NCBI GenBank assembly: GCA_047291315.1
Contig: JBDPYZ010000002.1
Coordinates: forward strand, 1 to 64,000
Direction: 5' to 3'
Source: Arsenophonus fragariae
GTDB lineage: Bacteria; Pseudomonadota; Gammaproteobacteria; Enterobacterales; Enterobacteriaceae
DNA: 64,000 nt
The notes under the pieces are model-generated. The model did no database searches, was not told where the DNA came from, and saw only the letters and a program-made list of their open reading frames with translations. Positions 39,710 to 49,240 of the stretch are shown here, piece after piece. The position numbers and the translations under genes are program-made. Position 1 is the first letter of the stretch. Each line of letters opens with the position of its first letter.

Positions 39710-39786
39710 TGGTAGGCCTGAGTGGACTTGAACCACCGACCTAACCCTCATCAGGGCTGCGCTCTAACCACCTGAGCTACAAGCCT
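39710..39786 (-). tRNA. tRNA-Ile (GAT), anticodon arm altered
   Basis: Seventy-seven nucleotides with encoded CCA, from AGGCTTGTAGCTCAGGTGG to CAGGCCTACCA, anticodon GAT. All arms except the anticodon arm match enteric tRNA-Ile. The anticodon stem reads CAGCC/GGGTT (expected CACCC/GGGTG), giving C27-T43 and G29-G41 mismatches. The base 3' of the anticodon is G37 where A37, normally modified to t6A, is expected. Function of this copy is doubtful. Confidence 0.88.
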
Positions 39787-39852
39787 AATGATACTTTCTA
39801 CTCAATCTTCATCAGACAATCTGTGTGAACACTCACATTCCATCTCTATAGG

Positions 39853-41358
<1,506 letters not shown>

Positions 41359-41488
41359 AAAAGCTTGATGCTCAAAGAATTCCTGACTGCTATTCGTTAT
41401 GAATTAACTGTTTTGTCACTCTTCAAGACTTAATCTTCAAATTTTTTGATGATGTCTTGCGAGTGCCCACACAGATTGTCTGATTAAT

Positions 41489-41594
41489 TGTTAAAGAGCG
41501 TACGACCTGAGTCGCCAAGTGGCGCATATTACGCTTTTCACCTTAACTCGCGTTTACGGGAAGGAAATTGTAGATTGATTTTATCTTTGCACAA
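41489..41594 (-). promoter_or_regulatory. rRNA operon promoter and leader boxA
   Basis: On the minus strand TTGTGC (41589-41594) and TACAAT (41567-41572), 16 bp apart, form a good sigma-70 promoter with an A-rich upstream element. A boxA, CGCTCTTTAACA, lies at 41489-41500 and is followed by ATCAGACAATCTGTGTGGGC, a sequence typical of enteric rrn leaders. The leader between promoter and 16S (41359-41560) contains no gene. Confidence 0.75.
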
Positions 41595-41646
41595 GTACTT
41601 TTTTGAAAAAATAATTTTGTTCTATTTATGAACAACACTCTCATTT

Positions 41647-42213
41647 TTATTGACGATTTTTTATCTTATTAGGTAAATCTGCCAAGCTATTTATAATCCA
41701 ATCAGCGTGTTTTTTATCATCATCAGTGAGAGGTTTTCCTGTAGTAACCAATACATTAGTTCCAATATACGCCTCTTTACCCGCTTGCATATCAGAAAGC
41801 TTATCGCCCACCATATAAGAGGCTTTCATATCAATATTAAGTTGTTTTTGAGCTTCCAATAACATACCGGCCTTCGGCTTACGGCAATTGCATATTTGTT
41901 TATATTTTTGTTCAATTGCATCAGGATTATGAGGACAATAATAAATACCATCAAGCTCAACTCCACGATCAATAAGAGACCAATCCATCCATTCAGTTAA
42001 CTCAAGAAATTGCATTTCTGTGAATAACCCTCTTGCAATACCTGATTGATTAGTAACAAGAATCAAAGCATAACACATTTTTTTCAATTCAAGCATAGCT
42101 TCAATTGTACCTTCAATAAACTGAAAATTATCTATTTCATAAACATAACCATGATCGCGGTTAATGGTACCATCACGATCAAGGAAAATTGCCGGAATAG
42201 TTTGACTCACCAC
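41647..42213 (-). CDS. gmhB: D-glycero-beta-D-manno-heptose-1,7-bisphosphate 7-phosphatase GmhB
   Basis: HAD-type phosphatase in ADP-heptose synthesis for the lipopolysaccharide inner core. It has 188 residues (E. coli 191), with nucleophile motif FLDRDGTINRDHGY near residue 10, motif II LVTNQSGIARG, a zinc-binding set of cysteines and histidine in YYCPHNPD and ICNCRKPKAGM, and motif IV YMVGDKLSDMQAG. It lies upstream of the rRNA operon on the same strand and divergent from metN, as in E. coli. Its retention agrees with the intact lipid A genes at the right end. Confidence 0.95.
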   Translation of the reverse strand: MVSQTIPAIFLDRDGTINRDHGYVYEIDNFQFIEGTIEAMLELKKMCYALILVTNQSGIARGLFTEMQFLELTEWMDWSLIDRGVELDGIYYCPHNPDAIEQKYKQICNCRKPKAGMLLEAQKQLNIDMKASYMVGDKLSDMQAGKEAYIGTNVLVTTGKPLTDDDKKHADWIINSLADLPNKIKNRQ

Positions 42214-42291
42214 ATTACTCCATTAAATTTAACTTTGTTCATTATATGAAAAGCGTTTAAATAAGAACAAGATCAATATTTACATTTTTTG

Positions 42292-42320
42292 TTGACTTAG
42301 ACGTCTAGACACCTTAACAT
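42292..42320 (+). promoter_or_regulatory. metNIQ promoter with tandem MetJ boxes
   Basis: TTGACT (42292-42297) and TAACAT (42315-42320) are 17 bp apart. The spacer contains AGACGTCT (42299-42306), a perfect MetJ box, directly followed by AGACACCT (42307-42314), a 6-of-8 match. Repressor bound here would block RNA polymerase. The metN start is 60 bp downstream of the -10. Confidence 0.75.
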
Positions 42321-42379
42321 CCATATCAAATATGGTCGAATTTTATCACCACTCTATTTCCTTTATTTAGTAGAACACA

Positions 42380-43411
42380 ATGATAAGACTTTCTAATATA
42401 AATAAAATTTTTCACCAAGGAACACATGCAATTCACGCATTAACCAATATTAATTTGCATGTTCCTCAAGGCCAAATTTACGGAGTTATTGGTGCTTCAG
42501 GTGCAGGGAAAAGTACGCTAATTCGTTGTGTCAATATGCTTGAGCGACCATCGTCAGGTGAAGTATTTATTGATGGGCAGGAGTTGACAAAACTTCCTGA
42601 AAAAGAATTAATCTTTACACGTCGTACTATCGGAATGATCTTCCAGAATTTTAATCTACTTTCTTCACGAAGTGTTTTCGATAATATTGCCTTACCGCTA
42701 GAGCTAGATAACACGACAAAAGCTAAGATCCAACAACGCGTAACAGAGTTATTAAAGTTAGTTGGTTTAACGAATAAAAAAGATGCTTATCCGGCCTGTC
42801 TATCTGGAGGACAGAAGCAACGAGTTGCTATAGCTCGCGCTTTAGCCAATTCGCCTAAAGTATTATTATGTGATGAAGCGACAAGTGCATTAGATCCAGC
42901 AACAACCCGTTCTATTCTTGAGCTATTAAAAGATATTAATCGACGTTTAGGTTTAACTATCTTACTTATTACTCACGAAATGAACGTTGTAAAACGTGTA
43001 TGCGATCAAGTCGCGATTATCAGTGAAGGGCGCTTAGTAGAACAAGATAGCGTTAGTGAAGTATTTTCTCATCCTAAGACACCGGTTGCGCAAAATTTTA
43101 TTAAATCAACATTCGTATTAGATATACCTGAAGATTATCAAACGCGTTTACAGATGGCTCCCGCGCCAGATTTATTTCCATTATTGAAATTGGAATTTAC
43201 CGGTAAGTCAGTCGATGCACCTTTAATTTCAATGGTTGTTAGAAAATTTAATATCGATATTAATATATTAAGCTCACAAATTGATTATGCCGGTGGTGTT
43301 AAATTTGGGTTTATGCTTGCTGAACTTCATGGTCTTGAAGAAGGTATAAAAAAATCAATTATCTTTTTAGAAGAGCACCATGTAAAAGTGGAGGTCTTAG
43401 GTTATGTCTGA
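42380..43411 (+). CDS. metN: D-methionine ABC transporter ATP-binding protein MetN
   Basis: ATPase of the MetNIQ methionine importer on the cytoplasmic face. Residues 38-46 are Walker A (GASGAGKST), followed by the signature LSGGQKQRVAIARAL, Walker B LLCDEATSALDP and a switch histidine in LLITHEMNVV. The C-terminal 90 residues are the NIL/ACT domain that senses methionine (RKFNIDINILSSQIDYAGGV). The length is 343 residues, the E. coli length. It is the first gene of metNIQ and overlaps metI by 8 bp. Control by MetJ is expected from the operator upstream. Together with the lost threonine operon it suggests import of aspartate-family amino acids. Confidence 0.97.
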   Translation: MIRLSNINKIFHQGTHAIHALTNINLHVPQGQIYGVIGASGAGKSTLIRCVNMLERPSSGEVFIDGQELTKLPEKELIFTRRTIGMIFQNFNLLSSRSVFDNIALPLELDNTTKAKIQQRVTELLKLVGLTNKKDAYPACLSGGQKQRVAIARALANSPKVLLCDEATSALDPATTRSILELLKDINRRLGLTILLITHEMNVVKRVCDQVAIISEGRLVEQDSVSEVFSHPKTPVAQNFIKSTFVLDIPEDYQTRLQMAPAPDLFPLLKLEFTGKSVDAPLISMVVRKFNIDINILSSQIDYAGGVKFGFMLAELHGLEEGIKKSIIFLEEHHVKVEVLGYV

Positions 43412-44054
43412 AAAAATGATAATCCTGCTACTAAATGGTACGCTAGATACAATTATTATGACTTTTGTGTCAGGATTTTTAGGGTTTTTATTAGGACTTC
43501 CCATTGGGATCTTACTGTATGTGACACGCCCTGGACAAGTTATGGAAAACCTGACACTTTACCGAATAGTGTCTGCATTTGTTAATGTATTTCGTTCCAT
43601 TCCATTTATTATTTTACTGGTTTGGATTATTCCATTGACAAAATTTATTGTCGGCACATCTATCGGTATTCAGGCCGCGATCGTTCCACTGACTACCGGT
43701 GTAGCACCTTTTATTGCCCGTATGGTTGAAAATACTCTGTTAGAGATTCCCAATGGATTAATTGAAGCCGCTCGTTCAATGGGCGCAACGCCACTACAAA
43801 TCATTTGTAAAATCTTGTTAACTGAATCTTTACCTGGTTTAGTCAACACAGCAACAATTACTTTAATTATGTTAGTGGGTTACTCTGCAATGGGAGGCGC
43901 AGTGGGTTCTGGCGGATTAGGTCAGATTGCTATGCAATACGGTTATTATACTTATAATCCTACTGTTATGAATACGGTACTTGCTTTACTGATTATTTTA
44001 GTTTTCGCTATTCAATTTGTTGGCCATCACGTAATGAAAAAAACACGTAAATAA
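43404..44054 (+). CDS. metI: D-methionine ABC transporter permease MetI
   Basis: Five-helix inner-membrane permease of the methionine importer. It has 216 residues (E. coli 217). The cytoplasmic coupling (EAA) loop is GLIEAARSMGATPLQI, and the C-terminal membrane part contains GYSAMGGAVGSGGLGQIA. Its start overlaps the end of metN, and metQ follows after 56 bp. Intact with no odd features. Confidence 0.97.
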   Translation: MSEKMIILLLNGTLDTIIMTFVSGFLGFLLGLPIGILLYVTRPGQVMENLTLYRIVSAFVNVFRSIPFIILLVWIIPLTKFIVGTSIGIQAAIVPLTTGVAPFIARMVENTLLEIPNGLIEAARSMGATPLQIICKILLTESLPGLVNTATITLIMLVGYSAMGGAVGSGGLGQIAMQYGYYTYNPTVMNTVLALLIILVFAIQFVGHHVMKKTRK

Positions 44055-44110
44055 AATCATTGCTTAAAAAGTGCTAAAACTTAGTATTCGTTGGTCTTAA
44101 AGAGGTAATT

Positions 44111-44932
44111 ATGTCTATCAAAATAAAAATTAGCATCATTGTTGCAACACTATTAAGTGTATTAGTTTTTAGTGGCTGTGGTGAAAAAACAAAAAAATCT
44201 AATCACATCAGAGTAGGTGTAATTATGGGAAAAGAGTTAGCAGTGGCTGAAGTCGCACAAAAAGTCGCCAAAGAAAAATATCAGCTGGATGTTGAATTAG
44301 TTACCTTTAATGATTTTGTACTACCAAATGAATCCTTAGACAAAGGTGACATTGATCTTAATGCATTTCAACATAAACCTTATTTAGAGCAACAAATTAA
44401 AGATCGCAATTATAAATTAGTCGCTGTTGGAAACACATTTATTTATCCTATTGCAGCTTATTCTAAAAAAATTAAATCTATTGAACAACTACCCGATGGA
44501 GCCCAAATTGCTATTCCCAATGATCCTACCAATTCAGGACGTTCACTATTATTGTTGCAAAAACAAGGGCTAATCAAAGTAAATGAAAGTGCCGGTTTAC
44601 AACCGACTATATTGGATATCACTGAAAATCCTAAAAAGTTGAACTTTATTGAACTTGAAGCACCGCAATTGCCCCGTAGTCTAGATGATCCCAAGATTGT
44701 ACTGGCGATTATCAATACAACTTGGGCCAGTAGTGCCGAACCCAAATTAACACCAACAAAAGATGGACTATTAGTTGAAGACAAAAATTCACCTTATGTA
44801 AATCTCATCGTGAGTCATGTAGATAACAAAGATAATGAAAATGTGAAAAAATTTGTTAAAGCCTATCAATCCACAGAAGTAGCTGAAGCAGCTAATAAAA
44901 TTTTTGACGGTGGTGCTATCCCTGGTTGGTGA
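44111..44932 (+). CDS. metQ: Methionine-binding lipoprotein MetQ
   Basis: Periplasmic binding lipoprotein that delivers methionine to MetNI. It has 273 residues. The N-terminal signal peptide ends in the lipobox LVFSGC with the lipidated cysteine near residue 23. The body shows IRVGVIMGKELAVAEVAQKV, LVTFNDFVLPNESL, NAFQHKPYLEQQ, PNDPTNSGRSLLLLQ and LEAPQLPRSLDDP, typical of the NLPA family. A ribosome-binding sequence AGAGGT precedes the ATG. It completes an intact importer. The next gene downstream, rcsF, is broken. Confidence 0.97.
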   Translation: MSIKIKISIIVATLLSVLVFSGCGEKTKKSNHIRVGVIMGKELAVAEVAQKVAKEKYQLDVELVTFNDFVLPNESLDKGDIDLNAFQHKPYLEQQIKDRNYKLVAVGNTFIYPIAAYSKKIKSIEQLPDGAQIAIPNDPTNSGRSLLLLQKQGLIKVNESAGLQPTILDITENPKKLNFIELEAPQLPRSLDDPKIVLAIINTTWASSAEPKLTPTKDGLLVEDKNSPYVNLIVSHVDNKDNENVKKFVKAYQSTEVAEAANKIFDGGAIPGW

Positions 44933-45044
44933 TCGCTTTATCAAGTAAGAATGATATTATAAATTTCATTCAGTTAATTATTTCTATTATTATGGCTAAA
45001 ACTGATTTTTAATTCTATTTGATTTCTTTAATTGAGGGATTTAT

Positions 45045-45440
45045 GTGCGCCAATTACTCTGTTGCCTTACACTCTGTATTTCAGACTGTAATTTACTTTC
45101 TCCAACTGAATATAATAAACAACATAACTCGCTAAAAACAAAAAAAATGTTATCAACAAAATATCACCACAAAAGGGAACGGTGGTAAAAAATTATTGAT
45201 AAAACAGAAGCGTTACTGGATAAGCCATTTAGGGATCTAGGTATTGTTTCCGGTATTTCAGCCAACCTAATCGACAAGATCCAAGCGTGAGTATTCCAAT
45301 AGCGAAAAAACATGCTGAAAAAGGCCTCTTCTCTGGGTGCCAATATCGTGTTATTGCACCGTTGTGAAATAATTAATACACCTGACTGTTATCAAACTGA
45401 TATTTGTGAAAGCTCTACACTGAATATTATCAATGAATAA
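45045..45440 (+). pseudogene. rcsF: rcsF, outer-membrane stress-sensing lipoprotein (broken)
   Basis: RcsF reports outer-membrane damage to the Rcs phosphorelay. After a GAGGGA ribosome-binding sequence a GTG at 45045 opens VRQLLCCLTLCISDCNLLS, in which the lipobox LSGC has become ISDC. The frame stops after HHKRERW. Later parts in other frames are recognisable: ALLDKPFRDLGIVSGIS, ASSLGANIVLLHRCEI and the tail with the conserved cysteines up to a stop at 45440. Several stops and at least two frameshifts. Confidence 0.88.
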
Positions 45441-46143
45441 TTTTCAATTTAACGTAATTCGGGTGATAGAATCACCTTATAAAAAAATTGGCCATCCCGA
45501 GACAACCAGGCCTAATTGATGATGGAGATGGTTATTTGCGCCTATTTCCACCTTATAATCATCCTGATGCTGTCCGCGGATTGGAACAATTTAGCCATAT
45601 TTGAATTATTTTCATTTTTCATCAAACCATGCAAGAAGGTTAGCGCTCACTGGTAAGTCCTCCCCGTCTAGGTGGTAATACTAAAATGGGCGTTTTCGCC
45701 ACTCGTTCCCCATTTCGGCCAAATCCAATAGGGATGTCATTAATTGAATTGAAAAATTTAATTATCCGTGATAAGAAAGCAAGTCTAACATTAGGTAGTA
45801 TTGATTTAGTTGATGGAACCCATATTGTTGATATAAAAGCCTATCTTCCCTTTGCTGAGAATCTTTACCAAAAGCGGTTGCTGGATTTGCACAATCTGCA
45901 CCAACCAATGGAATGAAAGTAGTTTTTTCTGCTACTGCACAAAACAATTGATTGAACGACAAACCCGCTACCCTTTTCTTAAGCGTTTTATTCATCAAGT
46001 TTTAGCGCAAGATCCGCGTCCGGCTTATAAAAAACGTTGTTGATGAAAAAATATACTCTGTCCATCTGCTTGATTTTAATATTCGATGGCATATTTCAAC
46101 GAATATTTCTGTCGTTCTCTCTTTAGATACGCTAAAAAGTTAA
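45433..46143 (+). pseudogene. trmO: trmO (tsaA), tRNA-Thr m6t6A37 methyltransferase (broken)
   Basis: TrmO adds the N6-methyl group of m6t6A in threonine tRNAs. The start at 45433 gives MNNFQFNVIRVIESPYKK. A stop and shift follow, then DGDGYLRLFPPYNHPDAV and RGLEQFSHI. The open middle (45686-45916) carries MGVFATRSPFRPNPIGMSL and GSIDLVDGTHIVDIKAYLPF. The 3' pieces include VLAQDPRPAYKK and a tail ending at 46143. Its frame begins just inside the end of rcsF. Multiple lesions. Confidence 0.91.
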
Positions 46144-46249
46144 GTTATCTCTTTTGACATTAACAAGTCGCTGGTAGACTAGGGAATAATTTCATTTTAA
46201 TGGTTGGTAATACCAACTGGAAGTAATTCGTTGTTGATGGAAGCTAATA

Positions 46250-47965
46250 ATGCGTACAAGCCAATATCTTCTCTTTACTTTAAAAGAGACTCCCAGCGAC
46301 GCTGAAGTTATCAGTCATAAGCTGATGCTTCGCGCAGGTATGATCCGTAAACTTGCTTCAGGACTATATGACTGGCTACCAACCGGTGTCCGTGTACTGC
46401 GCAAAGTTGAGAACATTATTCGTGAAGAAATGAATCGCGCTGGTGCCATTGAGATTTCCATGCCGATAGTTCAACCAGCAGATATATGGCAAGAAAGTGG
46501 ACGTTGGGAACAATATGGCCCAGAATTACTTCGTTTTGTTGATCGTGGTGAGCGACCTTTTGTGTTCGGCCCTACTCATGAAGAGGTAATTACCGATCTT
46601 ATTCGTAACGAAGTTACTTCTTATAAGCAGCTTCCGCTGAACCTTTACCAAATCCAAACAAAATTTCGTGACGAAGTAAGACCGCGTTTTGGTGTTATGC
46701 GCTCCCGTGAATTTATTATGAAAGACGCTTATTCTTTTCATACCGACCAAGAGTCGCTGCAACAAACTTACGATGTAATGTATAGGGCATATAGTACAAT
46801 CTTTACGCGTATTGGCTTCAATTTTAGGGCAGTCCAAGCAGATACTGGCTCTATTGGCGGTAATACTTCGCATGAATTTCAAGTATTAGCTGATAACGGT
46901 GAAGATAATATTGTGTTTTCTACCACTTCTGATTATGCCGCTAATATTGAACTAGCAGAAGCCATTTGTCTTACGGAAGAACGCTCTGCACCAACGGAAG
47001 ATATGCGTCTTATCGATACCCCTAACGCCAAAACCATTGCCGAGCTTGTTGAGCAACATAATTTACCTATTGAGAAAACGGTTAAAACTTTAATTGTTAG
47101 TGCAGCAAAAGAAAGTGGTCATCAGCTTGTTGCCTTATTGATCCGAGGTGATCATGAATTAAATGAGATCAAAGCAGAAAAACATCCTTTAGTCGCTAGT
47201 CCCTTGAGATTCGCAACAGAAGAAGAAATACGTGCAACCCTGAAAGCTGGGCCAGGTTCATTAGGCCCTGTTAACTTGCCAATACCGGCGATTATCGACC
47301 GCAGCGTTGCCGTGATAAGTGATTTTAGTGCCGGTGCCAATATCGATCATAAACACTATTTTGGTATCAATTGGCAACGGGATCTTCCTTTATCCGACGT
47401 TTATGATCTACGCAATGTCGTCGAAGGCGATCCCAGTCCAGACGGTAAAGGAACACTACAAATTAAACGTGGGATAGAAGTTGGTCACATTTTTCAACTT
47501 GGAACTAAATATTCTGAAGCAATGAAGGCCAGGGTTCAAAATAAAGATAGCCATAATCAAACGATAACAATGGGATGTTATGGTATTGGTGTCACTCGGA
47601 TTCTAGCAGCGACAATTGAACAAAGCCACGATGATAAAGGAATTATTTGGCCCGATGCTATCGCGCCTTTTCAAGTTGCTATTTTACCTATGAATATGCA
47701 TAAATCACATCGTGTTAAAAAGGTTGCTGAAAAACTTTACTGTGATTTGCAAACAAATGGTATTAATCTCATTTTTGATGATCGCAAAGAGCGGCCAGGT
47801 GTGATGTTTGCCGATATGGAGCTTATTGGAATACCTCATACGATCGTGATAGGTGATCGTAATTTAGATGACAACAAGGTTGAATATAAACAGCGGCGAA
47901 ATAATGAGAAGGAATTTATTAATCTTCCTGAGATAGTTGATTTTCTGAAAACAAAACTTAACTAA
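46250..47965 (+). CDS. proS: Prolyl-tRNA synthetase
   Basis: Class II aminoacyl-tRNA synthetase that charges tRNA-Pro. It has 571 residues (E. coli 572). It starts MRTSQYLLFTLKETPSDAE. Motif 1 lies around LRKVENIIREEMNRAGA, motif 2 around FRDEVRPRFGVMRSREFIMK, and motif 3 in GCYGIGVTRILAA. Between motifs 2 and 3 is the editing insertion domain (about residues 225-405) with KTLIVSAAKESG. The C-terminal anticodon-binding domain ends VDFLKTKLN. The gene stands intact between broken trmO and broken nlpE, as expected for an essential enzyme. Confidence 0.98.
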   Translation: MRTSQYLLFTLKETPSDAEVISHKLMLRAGMIRKLASGLYDWLPTGVRVLRKVENIIREEMNRAGAIEISMPIVQPADIWQESGRWEQYGPELLRFVDRGERPFVFGPTHEEVITDLIRNEVTSYKQLPLNLYQIQTKFRDEVRPRFGVMRSREFIMKDAYSFHTDQESLQQTYDVMYRAYSTIFTRIGFNFRAVQADTGSIGGNTSHEFQVLADNGEDNIVFSTTSDYAANIELAEAICLTEERSAPTEDMRLIDTPNAKTIAELVEQHNLPIEKTVKTLIVSAAKESGHQLVALLIRGDHELNEIKAEKHPLVASPLRFATEEEIRATLKAGPGSLGPVNLPIPAIIDRSVAVISDFSAGANIDHKHYFGINWQRDLPLSDVYDLRNVVEGDPSPDGKGTLQIKRGIEVGHIFQLGTKYSEAMKARVQNKDSHNQTITMGCYGIGVTRILAATIEQSHDDKGIIWPDAIAPFQVAILPMNMHKSHRVKKVAEKLYCDLQTNGINLIFDDRKERPGVMFADMELIGIPHTIVIGDRNLDDNKVEYKQRRNNEKEFINLPEIVDFLKTKLN

Positions 47966-48019
47966 TCAGTCACACTAATACCCAGCTAAAAATAGTTGGA
48001 TATTTCGTATATCTGAGAG

Positions 48020-48662
48020 TTAGTGAAATTGACAACTCCGCAATTTATCAAATTTAATCGCGCCTGTCTGAATCAATCTTGCATCAAACAAACCATCTTT
48101 CATTGAAGGGCTAATGGTATAATAGCCTTCAACTTCAACGAGTTTACCCGCTTCAATACCGGTTGCATGATATCCCTTTTCTAAATCGATACCATTGACA
48201 CTATAAGTACACCCACTTTGACACTCTTTAAATAAAACCACATCAGCGATATAGCTATATTAGCCGTTCTTTTTTTCCTGCTTTACTTGCTCTAATGTAT
48301 AATTTAAATTGCTTTCTATCTTATTTCCTTCCTGATCAAGATATTCTATTGTTTGCCATCAGCGCTAGATTTTTTGTTGTTCAGAATCAATCAAAAAGAA
48401 TTTAGTGCCTTTTTAGTCCAATTTTCTGTAGTAAAAAAACATTTTTTTTTACTTACCCAAATAGGTTGATTATTCAATAAATGTACCATTCGGATTGAAA
48501 AGAACTGTCGTTTCAGTACCTGAACAATCTGCACAAGGAATTACGTCAGTATAAACTTTATCCACTGTTTGGATCTGTGACTGTGGCAATTTATGCGGGC
48601 AATCAGCAAGGATGATCGCACTGATTGTGAGCAATAATTTTCATTACTTTTTGATTCATCAT
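48020..48662 (-). pseudogene. nlpE: nlpE (cutF), outer-membrane stress lipoprotein (broken)
   Basis: NlpE activates the Cpx envelope response on surface sensing and when lipoprotein sorting fails. From the start at 48662 the signal region shifts frame. Restored, it would read LTISAIILAGCPHK with a lipobox, then VIPCADCSGTETTVLFNPNG containing the CxxC of the N-terminal domain. Stops follow. The C-terminal part (48020-48241) is open: FKECQSGCTYSVNGIDLEK and LVEVEGYYTISPSMKDG. Convergent with proS, as in E. coli. Confidence 0.87.
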
Positions 48663-48925
48663 TCGCTCCAAAATCTATCGATAAAATAGATCTATTACAA
48701 TAACATTCGATTATTTTCGCCAAATCATTTTACCTAGTTAAACAATAGTTAAAACCATTTATTCTTTTTTATTGTACAATAAATATTAACAAACATCATG
48801 CTGATTTTCTTTTTTCGATTGAAAAAAAGTATGGTGCTATTATGCGCTTTAAGCAGTAGATGCTTATAATTACAAATAATCGAAGGCGGCAAATAACCGC
48901 CACTTAACAATAGTGGTGATGAATT

Positions 48926-49192
48926 ATGTCTAAAGATACTGAATACAAACCAATTAACTGTGATGATTATGATAATTTAGAACTCACTTGCCAGCATAGT
49001 CTTCTGTTAACCATAAAACTGAATAATGGGGAGATTATTGTAGGCAAAGCGATCGATCTACTGTTAAAAAAACAGGTTGAATATCTGGTTATTGATGTTA
49101 CTAATGAAAAAAAACAACTGCGTTTGGATCATATTGTTAGTTTTAGTCATCCTGAAATTGGGGACATCGTTATTGATCATTCTGGATCATGA
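48926..49192 (+). CDS. rof: Rho-binding antiterminator Rof (YaeO)
   Basis: Small protein that binds Rho and inhibits transcription termination. It has 88 residues (E. coli 84-86). The N-terminal YKPINCDDYDNLELTCQH is nearly identical to E. coli, followed by LLTIKLNNGEIIVGKA, VEYLVIDVTNEKKQLRLD and SFSHPEIGDIVID, which form the Sm-like fold. The usual neighbour yaeP is not visible. Convergent with tilS across a shared terminator. Intact, which is notable for a small regulator in this decayed stretch. Confidence 0.95.
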   Translation: MSKDTEYKPINCDDYDNLELTCQHSLLLTIKLNNGEIIVGKAIDLLLKKQVEYLVIDVTNEKKQLRLDHIVSFSHPEIGDIVIDHSGS

Positions 49193-49203
49193 AATCGAAG
49201 CCA

Positions 49204-49240
49204 TAATTAACCTCTTACTTGTAAAGTAAGGGGTTAATTA
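49204..49240. terminator. Bidirectional terminator between rof and tilS
   Basis: TAATTAACCTCTTAC, loop TTGTAAA, GTAAGGGGTTAATTA: a 15-bp stem with a single G-T pair. The tilS stop codon lies inside the right arm. Confidence 0.75.
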
